Part shown: positions 1 through 8,150 of the stretch, in pieces | Layout: each line of letters starts with the position of its first letter | Position numbering within the stretch: the first letter of the stretch is position 1 | Assembly (NCBI GenBank): GCA_022826945.1 | Contig: JAJDTY010000023.1 | Span: forward strand, 1-64,000 | Origin: Candidatus Binatia bacterium | GTDB lineage: Bacteria; Desulfobacterota; Binatia; Bin18 | Length of the DNA: 64,000 nucleotides | Direction of reading: 5' to 3' | Made by a program: the position numbers and the translations under genes | Notes under the pieces: model-generated | Told to the model about the DNA's origin: nothing | The model's input: the letters and a program-made list of their open reading frames with translations, nothing else | Database searches by the model: none

Positions 1-720
1 ATAGCCGGCAATTTCTTTTTCACAAATCCAGGCGGCGCAATCCACGCCGAGTCCTGGGGCTGAGCCACCGCTGTATTCACCCCAGCTACCCTCGGCTCGA
101 ACCTGGCCGATCTGGCCGGTCCGAATCAGGACAATATCACCCGTCCCCACGCTGACCTTGCCCATCTCCGCAGCCCCGTCGAGGTCTGCGGGATAAATGG
201 CCTCGCCTGGGTCGAGCCACTGTTTGCCTTTATAGCGTGGAATATCGAGTAGCACGCCGCGCGTGGCGATTTTATCTTTCGCGTTTTCCATGCCATTTTT
301 CTTTGCGCCGGTGCTGTTGATTTCACTGGCTTCATAGCCGTTATACATTTTACCCTGGTACAGGATGTGGGCCAGCGCGTCCCACTGGGTGGCGCACTGA
401 AGCGGCATGGTCACGGCGTCGTCCGTGTATTGAAGATTCGGGATATGGTCCTGCGCGCCGACGCTGATATCACCCCCATCTTGGAGCATGAAGTGGATCG
501 GGTTAAAGCGTCCGAACGAGCCAGTCTGAGGACCCTTGTCGTCAAACGGGATGGCAAGGGAAATCACCTTGCCCTGCTTGACCAGTTGGGAGGCGTCGAC
601 AAGTTTCTGCGGGGTAATATAATTCAGGGTGCCAAGCTGATCGTCGGGTCCCCATTTGCCCCAATTCTTGTATTTCTCGGCTAGTGCCTTGACATCGTCC
701 ATCGAGAATTGTTTTGCCAT
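1..720 (-). CDS. Cyclase-family (kynurenine formamidase-like) protein, cut by window edge
   Basis: The minus strand is open from an ATG at 720 to the left edge, giving 240 codons without a stop, so the C-terminus is outside the window. The protein starts MAKQFSMDDVKALAEKY and carries GKWGPDDQLGTLNYITP, then CATQWDALAHILY at about residues 110-122, and later a segment with GVLLDIPRYKG. This is the layout of the metal-dependent cyclase/kynurenine formamidase family (PF04199), where the HxGTHxDxPxH-like motif binds metal; here the first part reads TQWDALAH, a form I recall in one subgroup. These enzymes hydrolyse amide or lactone-like substrates; the substrate here cannot be read. A strong GGAAGGAGA ribosome site lies just before the ATG. 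Confidence 0.8.
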   Translation of the reverse strand, partial: MAKQFSMDDVKALAEKYKNWGKWGPDDQLGTLNYITPQKLVDASQLVKQGKVISLAIPFDDKGPQTGSFGRFNPIHFMLQDGGDISVGAQDHIPNLQYTDDAVTMPLQCATQWDALAHILYQGKMYNGYEASEINSTGAKKNGMENAKDKIATRGVLLDIPRYKGKQWLDPGEAIYPADLDGAAEMGKVSVGTGDIVLIRTGQIGQVRAEGSWGEYSGGSAPGLGVDCAAWICEKEIAGY

Positions 721-839
721 ACTCGTTCTCCTTCCGGCTTTCAGAAGTGTCGGGAATCATATTCTGATTTGCCATTCTCGATACTGCTGTTTGTCTTTCA
801 CATCCCCCGCCCGTCCGTCAACAGTAGAGAAAGTTCAGC

Positions 840-868
840 TTGACGGCTTTTGATGCGCTCAGTATCTT
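840..868 (+). promoter_or_regulatory. Candidate sigma70 promoter for the antitoxin-like gene
   Basis: TTGACG at 840-845 and TATCTT at 863-868 are separated by 17 bases, and the gene starts 60 bases downstream behind an AAGGAG. The -35 matches 5 of 6 and the -10 matches 4 of 6 consensus bases. Prediction by eye only. Confidence 0.4.
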
Positions 869-928
869 CATTTCTCGATCCTGGAGAAAAGGCGTGCACG
901 AGACTCTTACTATCCAAAGGAGTGTCCA

Positions 929-1222
929 ATGAGTAGCGGCGACAAAACAGTGGAAGTGACTCTGCGGCTGTCAAAAGACAGGTATGAGCAGATACAACAA
1001 GCCGCGCGTATGGAACACCGCCCGGTTGAAGACCTCCTGGACAGCTTAATTGTCGAAGGGCTGGATATCCATACAAGCACCCGGGAAATACTGGAACAGG
1101 TTTCCCAGGGCTACCGTGCTCGCTTGGCACGAGAGGGGAAACTGTCTCAGTCTGCCGACGCTGTGAGACAAGAACTCAGCGACCTTCGGGAGCAGATCGC
1201 TCGTGACCTCTATCCGGGATGA
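929..1222 (+). CDS. Antitoxin-like small protein, paired with a PIN remnant
   Basis: This is a 97-residue charged protein. The first ~45 residues (VEVTLRLSKDRYEQIQQAAR, then a second helix) look like a short strand followed by two helices, as in ribbon-helix-helix or CopG-like antitoxins. The rest is helical and charged, as expected for a toxin-binding tail. An AAGGAG sits about 7 bases before the ATG. Its end overlaps the start of a PIN-domain reading frame at 1203, the usual antitoxin-toxin arrangement. In an intact pair it would bind its own promoter and the toxin. I do not recognise a named family, so the role rests mainly on context. Confidence 0.6.
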   Translation: MSSGDKTVEVTLRLSKDRYEQIQQAARMEHRPVEDLLDSLIVEGLDIHTSTREILEQVSQGYRARLAREGKLSQSADAVRQELSDLREQIARDLYPG

Positions 1223-1540
1223 GGCAGTCGCTATAGATACAAATGTGTGGATTTTTGCCCTGCGCAAAGAGCCTACCTATCCTGCCTGCGAAACCCCTGC
1301 TTTTCGACAAGCTTCCAGACCTCCAGATTTACATGCCACTCCAGATTTTTCTGGAATTCCAGCGGATTTACGGCTGGAGAAATGAGACGGGTCGTCCTTG
1401 CCCTGACGAGGGCTCGAACCGTAATTTCGGCTCACCCTGAGGGAGCTGCCATTCCCTACTTGGTGTCTGAGAACCGTGATTTCCTCAAAGCGTTACCTGA
1501 GTTACCTTTTACTGTGCCGAGACGATATCCATTCAACACA
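1203..1540 (+). pseudogene. Broken PIN-domain toxin (VapC-like)
   Basis: The frame starting with GTG at 1203 opens with AIDTNVWIFALRKEP, the first strand and catalytic Asp of a PIN-domain ribonuclease. Homology then jumps frame near the CCCC at 1294-1297 to LLFDKLPDLQIYMPLQIF, and jumps again to a third frame ending with YLVSENRDFLKALPELPF, the C-terminal signature of this PIN group. Roughly 60 residues that should lie between the second and third blocks, including middle acidic residues, are missing. The gene therefore has at least one frameshift and an internal deletion and cannot make a normal toxin. The antitoxin-like gene upstream is intact. Confidence 0.7.
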
Positions 1541-1678
1541 GTGGACTTCCTCATCCTTATCTTTATCTTGAGCGTGCTGTGGCTCTTGTGGCAGCTCCTC
1601 TCCGGTGCCATCTGGGTGATCCTGTACGTGGTGTATTTTGCCATACAGTGGTTCACGGAGAAGGACGACGACGGATGA
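1541..1678 (+). CDS. Possible small membrane peptide
   Basis: A GTG at 1541 opens 45 codons encoding VDFLILIFILSVLWLLWQLL and a further hydrophobic stretch, ending in FTEKDDDG. That is two likely membrane helices and a short acidic tail. It continues the last reading frame of the broken PIN gene without a stop between them, so it could also be the tail of a fused remnant. No clear ribosome site precedes the GTG. I do not recognise a family; treat it as tentative. Confidence 0.3.
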   Translation: MDFLILIFILSVLWLLWQLLSGAIWVILYVVYFAIQWFTEKDDDG

Positions 1679-1689
1679 CTCCCCCTCCC

Positions 1690-1884
1690 TTATCTGATGC
1701 CTTTAATCGTGAAATCTTGAAGCCCCTCGCCCCACTCGACCACGACCGATTGTCCCGACTCGGGAAAGTCCTCTAGCATGTACTCGCCTTTCGCCCCGTG
1801 CAGGAAATCCGGTCCGAACGTCGTGACTGTGACCGTGGCGTGGAGTTGGTCATCCTTTCCGAGCACATCACGATGAGTAAACAT
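1690..1884 (-). CDS. Small hypothetical protein
   Basis: From an ATG at 1884 the minus strand encodes about 64 residues (MFTHRDVLGKDDQLHATVTV and a Glu/Gly-rich remainder ending FTIKGIR). The alternating hydrophobic-polar pattern looks like beta strands and the composition is protein-like. Its start overlaps the last few codons of the upstream PD-(D/E)XK-like gene, so it could be co-translated with it. No family is recognised and no good ribosome site is visible, so it may be spurious. Confidence 0.35.
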   Translation of the reverse strand: MFTHRDVLGKDDQLHATVTVTTFGPDFLHGAKGEYMLEDFPESGQSVVVEWGEGLQDFTIKGIR

Positions 1885-2770
1885 AGTCGCCAAAGCGACG
1901 CCATGCCTCGCCAATCTTGTGAACCCCTTGCTCGTACAGCCCATACCCCATGAAACTCGCAGTGGCGAAACACAGCTCAGCATGGGGGCCCTCCGGAAGG
2001 GACCTCAGTAACTCACATAGCTTCGATTTTCCGGGATCGTGGTTAGCGAACACCAGTAACAATATTGGTGATTCGTTGCTGAAGCTGCTCAAATCTTTCC
2101 CGCAGTCAATGAGCCCCAAGTCTCGCTTCTGGTTGAAAACTTCTACCATCTCTTGCTTCAAATTATCTACTTTAGTTCGGTCAGACAGATAGCTGTTTAC
2201 ATCCTGAATATGCTGATGAAGCCCCGCGTCACCTTCGAGCGCTCCGTCGCCATATTTCATTTCGATGAAAACGAGTCGCCGGCCATGCGGCTGTTTGCGT
2301 GCTGCCAGCTTCGATGGCCAATGCACCGCAACCAAATCAAACCGTCCGCATGCACTCTGGTATTCAATATCGCAGATGTAGTAGTCCGTGCTCCTTGCGA
2401 TACTCCCGAAATTATTATCTCGCAGAAGAATTTGCTGGAACTCACGCTCGTCTTTTCTATGTTCTCCGAGCCATTTGTCTATCGCCTGTTTGAGTTGAGG
2501 TAAAACACCAAGCCAAGCATCAACGCCCTCACCCTCATCGGGAAGCGTAGTCTGCCCTCTAGCCTTGAAGTAATTCTCGTCGAAGAAGACATTATATCCA
2601 TTGCCGGTTTGCGTGACCTTCATCAGGTTTCCACCTCGGTAATAGACGTTGACATAATCTCCTCTCAACTCAAGACAAAGGCTTGGGTCGGATTTGACCG
2701 CATCTGTCAGCGAAAATAGCCTTCCTCCTTCCTTCAGATCGTTCAAGAATATGTCGTTGAGTTTACGCAT
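1868..2770 (-). CDS. PD-(D/E)XK nuclease-like protein of unknown function
   Basis: The product is about 300 residues from an ATG at 2770, chosen because AAGGAAGG precedes it by 5 bases; an upstream ATG at 2797 has no such site. Near the middle are CGRFDLVAVHW and, some 25 residues later, RRLVFIEMKYGDG. A hydrophobic strand with Asp followed by a strand ending ExK is the core of PD-(D/E)XK nucleases and restriction enzymes. Flanking regions have no recognised domain. It lies 35 bases after another PD-(D/E)XK-like gene on the same strand, so the two are probably one transcription unit. A role in defence or DNA processing is inference; a catalytically inert fold is possible. Confidence 0.6.
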   Translation of the reverse strand: MRKLNDIFLNDLKEGGRLFSLTDAVKSDPSLCLELRGDYVNVYYRGGNLMKVTQTGNGYNVFFDENYFKARGQTTLPDEGEGVDAWLGVLPQLKQAIDKWLGEHRKDEREFQQILLRDNNFGSIARSTDYYICDIEYQSACGRFDLVAVHWPSKLAARKQPHGRRLVFIEMKYGDGALEGDAGLHQHIQDVNSYLSDRTKVDNLKQEMVEVFNQKRDLGLIDCGKDLSSFSNESPILLLVFANHDPGKSKLCELLRSLPEGPHAELCFATASFMGYGLYEQGVHKIGEAWRRFGDYVYSS

Positions 2771-2805
2771 TTTTACCTTCCTTAGCTCAGGTATCAAAAA
2801 GCCTC

Positions 2806-3762
2806 TTAGAGTTGGTAGCGGTCACGCATATAGGTTGCCCAGTCCGTCAGTCCTTCGGCTTCACCAATACTTATTATCTTTGACGCAGGTAGAGACGGGG
2901 CCATGCCCACATCTGGCAAAAGGCGTCTCCACTCCTCCCAGCGTTGGGCTATGTCAGGGTTGCTATCGTGCGGACAAAGCGCGAACCATGCCTTCTCGAC
3001 CGTATCCTCCTGTTCGAGTCCTCGGGCGATGGCGAGATTCCGCATTGGTTGCTGCATGTCATCGGCAAAAGGGCATGGCCCATTCAGGTTGGCGTGTGGG
3101 AAGGCGTCCCGAACACTACCGTAGCTCTTTGCAAAAATATCCCAATAACGCCGGTCCCGATTCTTTCCCCACGGTCTACGAAGGTAGCAGGCGCTCGGAT
3201 TGTCAAAGAAGAGCTTGGCGGAGTCACAGATATCTTTCCGGCGGTTTCCACGGCTGGTGCGTCCTTTACAACGCGTGAAGCCTCCTTCACTCAGCTTGAC
3301 CTCTACCAGGACCACAGCGCGGCGGCGGTTGTCCAGCCGGCCCCAAAGTACAACGTCAACCCCCGTCGCAGGCTCATCGCCGACAGGATATTCGCCATCC
3401 AGTTCACTAAGCAACTCACCGGGCGGTATCCACTCGAAACGTATCTTGTCAATGGTCAGGCGGACGCCGATCATCTCGCGAACGCACTCGGACAGTCGCG
3501 TCCGTCTTCCTTCTCGAAACGGCAAGAACAGGTTAAACGCAAACGTCTGAGAACTGAGGATGTGATTGGCGTATTTGTGAAGCTTCACTGAATCAGCGAG
3601 CGCTACCTTCTCAGCCAATTCACGATAGTCGGAATAGATTCCGTCGGTCCAGTTGGCCCACATGGGTGGGTGTCTTCCGACCGTATCGCACCACGTCTCC
3701 ATTCGCTCTCTCAAGGTGACTGCGAAGGACATTGGATGGTAATCGGATATATCGCCCGGCAT
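2806..3762 (-). CDS. PGN_0703-like putative restriction endonuclease
   Basis: The 318-residue product carries HANHILSSQTFAFNLF-like sequence (here YANHILSSQTFAFNLFLPFR) near residue 65, a hallmark I associate with the PGN_0703 family of putative restriction endonucleases. It is followed by GVDVVLWGRLD and VVLVEVKLSEGGF, giving the D...ExK arrangement of the PD-(D/E)XK active site. A Cys- and Arg-rich stretch follows. The ATG at 3762 has AAGGAT a few bases before it. It is the first gene of a two-gene unit with the second PD-(D/E)XK-like gene. No methyltransferase partner is present within the window, so it is not a standard restriction-modification pair. Target and trigger are unknown. Confidence 0.65.
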   Translation of the reverse strand: MPGDISDYHPMSFAVTLRERMETWCDTVGRHPPMWANWTDGIYSDYRELAEKVALADSVKLHKYANHILSSQTFAFNLFLPFREGRRTRLSECVREMIGVRLTIDKIRFEWIPPGELLSELDGEYPVGDEPATGVDVVLWGRLDNRRRAVVLVEVKLSEGGFTRCKGRTSRGNRRKDICDSAKLFFDNPSACYLRRPWGKNRDRRYWDIFAKSYGSVRDAFPHANLNGPCPFADDMQQPMRNLAIARGLEQEDTVEKAWFALCPHDSNPDIAQRWEEWRRLLPDVGMAPSLPASKIISIGEAEGLTDWATYMRDRYQL

Positions 3763-3883
3763 GGTTATCCTTATTCGTCATCTACACTCACATCTTGCGT
3801 TGGCGGTGAAACGATGACGGACCGGTGCCGACCACGTCATTCATAGATGCCTTTCTTCTTCACTTATGGTCATCGTTCCTTAT

Positions 3884-4870
3884 TTAAGCGGACTGCCAAT
3901 GATGGCCGAGGCGATCACCGGGCTTGAGGTTGTGACCGGCGAGGAAGGCGGCTATGGGTAGGGCTTTTTTGCCTTCGAGTTGTACGCGGTCGAGGCTGAG
4001 GCTGCCTTGGCCGGTGGCGACGGTGAGCGCTTTGTCTTGTCGGTCGATGATGGTACCGGGTACAGTGGAAGCTTCGACCGTGCTCAGGTGCGCGGCCAGG
4101 ATTTTCAGCCGCTTGTTTCCCAACCAAGTGTAGGAGGACGGCCAGGGATGAAAGGCGCGGATGCGGCGCTCAATGCTGACCGCGCTGTGGGTCCAGTCGA
4201 TCGCCCCATCTTCTTTTTTCAGTAACGGAGCATAGGTAACGGCAGCGTTGTCCTGGGGCGTCGCAACAAGTTTCCCCTGTTTGAACAGAGTAATCGCTTC
4301 CACCAGCGCCTGTGCGCCAAGTGCCGCAAGGGTGTCGTGGAGGCTACCGCCCGTTTCGTCCGGTTTTAGGATGACTGACTTCTGAAACAGAATATCACCG
4401 GCGTCCAACTCCTCGCTCACCTCCATAATCGTGACGCCCGAGTGAGTTTCGCCGTGGGCAATGGCCCATTGCATGGGCGCGGCCCCACGATATTTGGGTA
4501 AGAGCGAGGCATGAATGTTGATGCAGCCACAGGGCGGCAGGTCCAGAATCGTCTTGGGAAGGATCTTGCCGTAGGCGGCTACAACAATGAGGTCGGGCTG
4601 CCAGCCCTGGAGATGCTCCAGGGCCGCGGGGGTGCGAATCCTTTGCGGCTGAAAAACTGGCACAGCATGGGCTTGGGCGGAGTCCTTGACGGGTGGCGCG
4701 TGCAGATCCAGCCGTCTTCCGGCGGGTTTGTCCGGCTGACACACCACACCGACTACGGTGTCCTCGCTCTCAAGCAGGGCTTGGAGCGCCGGCACGGCGA
4801 ACTCGGGCGTTCCCATGAAAACCAGCCGCAACGGCCGGGCCGGGAGGAGCGGAGAGAACGGTGTGGACAT
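3884..4870 (-). CDS. fmt: Methionyl-tRNA formyltransferase
   Basis: Fmt transfers a formyl group from 10-formyltetrahydrofolate to initiator Met-tRNA in the cytoplasm. The 328-residue product has the usual length. It has VFMGTPEFAVPAL near the N-terminus, CINIHASLLPKYRGAAPMQW with the catalytic Asn and His, and MEVSEELDAGDIL with the catalytic Asp. The C-terminal OB-like tRNA-binding part ends GDRLGHHW. It is followed on the same strand order by def upstream (def at 4932-5477 is transcribed first), so formylation and deformylation genes are neighbours as in many bacteria. priA lies before def, also a common order. Confidence 0.97.
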   Translation of the reverse strand: MSTPFSPLLPARPLRLVFMGTPEFAVPALQALLESEDTVVGVVCQPDKPAGRRLDLHAPPVKDSAQAHAVPVFQPQRIRTPAALEHLQGWQPDLIVVAAYGKILPKTILDLPPCGCINIHASLLPKYRGAAPMQWAIAHGETHSGVTIMEVSEELDAGDILFQKSVILKPDETGGSLHDTLAALGAQALVEAITLFKQGKLVATPQDNAAVTYAPLLKKEDGAIDWTHSAVSIERRIRAFHPWPSSYTWLGNKRLKILAAHLSTVEASTVPGTIIDRQDKALTVATGQGSLSLDRVQLEGKKALPIAAFLAGHNLKPGDRLGHHWQSA

Positions 4871-4931
4871 ATTGGGCAGGCTCCTCGCTGGTGGGAGGGA
4901 TTGGGAACGAGGGGTTGGGGGTGAAGGGATT

Positions 4932-5477
4932 TCAGATTTCGGTAGACTCCGGCTGTTTGCTCCGTTCGAGCGGACGGCCTTCGCGGATCAATTTTTTGAC
5001 CCGACGCGAGTACAGTTCGCGCTTGAGCCGACTGATCCGATCGATAAAGAGCTTGCCCGAGAGGTGGTCGAGTTCGTGCTGGAGACAGACGGCCAGGAGG
5101 TCTTCGGCCTGCACGGTAATCTCCTGTTGATCCAGGGTCCAGGCTTTCACTTCGACCTTGGCCGCCCGTTTGACCTCGGCCGTGTAGTCAACCACACTGA
5201 GACATCCTTCTTCCCAGACGATTGAACCCTCGTTTGCCGTGATTCTTGGGTTCACCAGCTTGAGCAGGTCTTTGCCTTTTTCTTCACGGTTGACATCAAT
5301 GACCACAATGCGGTCTTGCGAGCCGACCTGTGTCGCCGCCAGCCCGATACCTGGGGCGGCATACATGGTTTGGACCATATCCTCGACGAGCGTCGCCAGG
5401 CTACCATCCATGTTTACAACTTCACTGGCCGCCTTTTTAAGGCGGGGGTCGGGGAAGGTTAAAATCTCGCGGATCAT
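4932..5477 (-). CDS. def: Peptide deformylase
   Basis: Def removes the formyl group from the N-terminal methionine of new proteins at the ribosome. All three family motifs are present in the 181-residue product: GIGLAATQ, EEGCLS with the metal-binding Cys, and QHELDHLSG with two metal-binding His and the catalytic Glu. The C-terminal tail is short and basic, as in the type I enzymes. It lies between priA and fmt on the same strand with a 61-base gap to fmt, so the three are probably transcribed together. Confidence 0.97.
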   Translation of the reverse strand: MIREILTFPDPRLKKAASEVVNMDGSLATLVEDMVQTMYAAPGIGLAATQVGSQDRIVVIDVNREEKGKDLLKLVNPRITANEGSIVWEEGCLSVVDYTAEVKRAAKVEVKAWTLDQQEITVQAEDLLAVCLQHELDHLSGKLFIDRISRLKRELYSRRVKKLIREGRPLERSKQPESTEI

Positions 5478-5537
5478 GGCTTTTCTCTAAATATGATTCA
5501 TCCTCTCTCTCATCGAAAAGGTTAGGGTGAATCACAT

Positions 5538-7913
5538 TCATACCACGCTATACGGATCAACATCAATAATCGTCCGCACGGTGCGGGATGGCTTGGCCTG
5601 GACAAAGGCGTCGTGCGCTTTGCCAATGAGGGCGTGTAAGAACGGACGGTCGGGACCCTTGACCAGCAACTGCCAGCGTTCCCGCCCCTTGATGCGTTCA
5701 ATCGGGGCAGGCGCGGGTCCCAATATCTGGAGACCTGCGGCCCTGGCAGACGCAAACTCCTCGGACTGTCGTGCCTGTTCGACCTTCTGGAGAAAGAGGG
5801 AAGCCGTCGTCTCGACCTGTTGTCCGTCTCGTCCCTCGAAGCACACGTTAATCAGACGGGTGAAAGGGGGATAGCCAAGCTGTTTACGATAGTGCTGCTC
5901 TTGAGCGGCAAAGCCGGTGAAGTCATGCCGGGCGGCGCATTGTATGCTGTAATGCCTCGGAGCGTATGTCTGAATAATCACCATCCCAAGGTCTTGCCCT
6001 CGTCCGGCCCGACCCGCAACTTGGGTGAGTAATTGAAAAGTCCGTTCCGCGGCCCGAAAGTCCGGCCGGTTGAGCGTCACATCGGCCAGAATCACGCCAA
6101 CGAGCGTGACGCCTGGGACATCATGCCCCTTGGCAACCATTTGCGTTCCGATTAACACGTCGAACTCGTGCGCCCGCCACGCCCGCAGCATGCGATCAAG
6201 CGCCCCCCGACGCTTCACCGTATCGCGGTCCAGCCGGGCAATACGGACCTCAGGCAGCAAATGCCTCAGGGCGTCCTCGACCTGCTCTGTTCCGATTCCA
6301 CTCCCATCGAGCGCGGGTTCTTTACAACTCGGGCAGACCTCCATGCTGCGCCGGGTAAATCCACAGTAATGGCAACACAATATCTTTCGCTGAAGATGGA
6401 AGGTCAGGCTAACACTACAGTGCGGGCACGAGAGTGTCTCGCCACACAGGCGGCATTGCAGGTAATTCGCATACCCGCGCCGATTCAGAAATAAGACGCT
6501 TTGCTTGCCAGCTTGATAGTTCGCCCGCAATGCTTGTTGTAGACGGGTTGAAAAAATAGGGGCGGTTTTTCCTGAGCGGGCCTCCCGGCGGAGGTCGACA
6601 ATCTCAACCTTGGGTAATGGACGCGCGGCCACACGTGCTGGCAGGGTCAGTGCCGTGTAATGCTGCGTTTGACTATGGGTATAACTTTCCAGAGATGGAG
6701 TCGCGGATCCTAAAATTACAGGACAGGAAGATATTTTACCCCGTACAACAGCGATATCTCTCGCATTATAGCGTATGCCGTCTTCCTGCTTGTAAGCCGT
6801 TTCGTGTTCCTCATCGACGATAATCAAGCCAAGATTCACCAAGGGAGCAAAGACAGCGGAACGTACACCAACAACAATGGATATCTCTCGGCGAGCAATC
6901 CGCTTCCACTCCTCCCAGCGTTCTTTATCGGTCATTGCGCTGTGGAGGACGGCGACGCCCCCACCAAAACGCTGTCGGACCTGAGCGACGAGTTGTTGGG
7001 TCAGGGCGATTTCCGGGACGAGAAAGAGTGCACTTTTGTCCTGACTCACAGCACGGCGAGCCGCCCTGAGATAAACCTCGGTTTTCCCGCTCCCGGTAAC
7101 ACCGTGCAGTAGAAGAACGCGAAATTCTCCCTTTTTCAGGGAATTTTCCACCTCGCTTTGTGCGCTCTGTTGGGCGGATGTCAAGGCGAGCGTTTCCCAC
7201 TGGGCCTGCTCACCATCATCCCCGGAATCATCAGCACTCTCTTCAGTGTAAACCCCTACCTCGGCTATCGATTCAGAGGCTTCAGTGATAGTCCGAGGCC
7301 GGGGAAAAGATTCCACCAGACGAATCAGATTTAGTGATTCGAGGTGTTGAAGCGTGTCTCTTGTGGCCAACTGAGGGAAGCGTCGCTGCAAGGTCTTAAG
7401 GCTCGCTCTTTTCTTTTCTGTGACGTACGCTAGTAGTTCTTTCTCATCTTCTTTCAAACGGTCAACGAGAAGCTGCTTCCTCTGGTCGTCTTCCTCCGTG
7501 GCCGCCTTTTTTCTACGCCCTTTCTTTTTTGGCAATGCGACGGACACGGTGCTCTGATGACGTACTGTCCGAGGAAGAATGGTCTGCAATGCCGTTCCGG
7601 ACGAAGAAAAATAATAATGTGCCATCCATTCCCAAATATTTTTTATGTCTTGAGGAAAAATAGGGACTTCATCTATAATATCGAGAATATCCTTCACTTT
7701 CTGGAGATGAACATCACCAGGATGAGAGGATCGGCCAACGATAATTCCTGTTACTTTTCGGCTACTTACGGGAACAACAACGCGAACTCCATCTTGGACT
7801 CGCGAAAGAAGGGCGTCCGGAACGCGATAAATCAATTCATTCCTTCGACTCATGGGGAGCGGAAGGGCGACAGAAACAAAGCAAGGATTCGTGGAACATT
7901 GGGCGCTAAACAT
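5538..7913 (-). CDS. priA: Primosomal protein N' (replication restart helicase)
   Basis: PriA restarts stalled replication forks by binding D-loops and loading the replicative helicase. The 791-residue product has the N-terminal 3'-binding domain (VALPLPMSRRNELIYRVP), Walker A GVTGSGKTE, Walker B DEEH, and the zinc-binding cysteine cluster (CRLCGETLSCPHC, CCHYCG, CPSCKEPAL) in the helicase core. It is about 60 residues longer than the E. coli protein. Part of this is a charged Lys/Arg/Glu/Asp linker at about residues 128-150. It is the first gene of the priA-def-fmt run and is divergent from the pil remnants. Confidence 0.96.
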   Translation of the reverse strand: MFSAQCSTNPCFVSVALPLPMSRRNELIYRVPDALLSRVQDGVRVVVPVSSRKVTGIIVGRSSHPGDVHLQKVKDILDIIDEVPIFPQDIKNIWEWMAHYYFSSSGTALQTILPRTVRHQSTVSVALPKKKGRRKKAATEEDDQRKQLLVDRLKEDEKELLAYVTEKKRASLKTLQRRFPQLATRDTLQHLESLNLIRLVESFPRPRTITEASESIAEVGVYTEESADDSGDDGEQAQWETLALTSAQQSAQSEVENSLKKGEFRVLLLHGVTGSGKTEVYLRAARRAVSQDKSALFLVPEIALTQQLVAQVRQRFGGGVAVLHSAMTDKERWEEWKRIARREISIVVGVRSAVFAPLVNLGLIIVDEEHETAYKQEDGIRYNARDIAVVRGKISSCPVILGSATPSLESYTHSQTQHYTALTLPARVAARPLPKVEIVDLRREARSGKTAPIFSTRLQQALRANYQAGKQSVLFLNRRGYANYLQCRLCGETLSCPHCSVSLTFHLQRKILCCHYCGFTRRSMEVCPSCKEPALDGSGIGTEQVEDALRHLLPEVRIARLDRDTVKRRGALDRMLRAWRAHEFDVLIGTQMVAKGHDVPGVTLVGVILADVTLNRPDFRAAERTFQLLTQVAGRAGRGQDLGMVIIQTYAPRHYSIQCAARHDFTGFAAQEQHYRKQLGYPPFTRLINVCFEGRDGQQVETTASLFLQKVEQARQSEEFASARAAGLQILGPAPAPIERIKGRERWQLLVKGPDRPFLHALIGKAHDAFVQAKPSRTVRTIIDVDPYSVV

Positions 7914-7942
7914 TTGACAAGTTAGTTTTTATATTACATAGT
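7914..7942 (+). promoter_or_regulatory. Candidate promoter of the former pil operon
   Basis: TTGACA at 7914-7919 is followed after 17 bases by CATAGT at 7937-7942. The sequence is AT-rich and lies in the divergent gap between priA and the pilM remnant. The -35 is perfect; the -10 matches 4 of 6 bases. Prediction by eye. Confidence 0.35.
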
Positions 7943-7973
7943 AAGTACTGGAAATACTTAGATTAAGATTTTT

Positions 7974-8144
7974 ATGGCTTCATTAAACGAAACCCTTGGA
8001 CGCCTTGCCAGCCCCCTGACTTCTCTTGTTCCATTTGAATTGGATAAAGGCTACCTCAGCCTTGACATCGGTTCAAGCTTAATCAAGATGGTCGAGGTTC
8101 GTGTGCAGGGATCGCGTCTCAAGATCACGAACGCAGTGTCCTAA
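7974..8144 (+). pseudogene. pilM: Truncated pilM (N-terminal 56 codons only)
   Basis: The ATG at 7974 opens a 56-codon frame containing GYLSLDIGSSLIKMVEVRVQ and then SRLKITNAVS followed by TAA. LDIGSSxIKxVE is the first phosphate-binding strand of PilM, the actin-like cytoplasmic protein of type IV pilus assembly, normally about 350 residues. Everything after the first two strands is missing. It is followed directly by a truncated pilQ-like gene and then aroK-aroB, the usual order after pilMNOPQ. The simplest reading is a deletion that removed most of pilM, all of pilNOP and most of pilQ. Confidence 0.75.
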
Positions 8145-8150
8145 TTAAGA

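Noticed and set aside
2944-3591. 215-codon plus-strand open frame opposite the PGN_0703-like gene
   Set aside because: It is the mirror frame of a gene with recognisable motifs and a good ribosome site on the minus strand.
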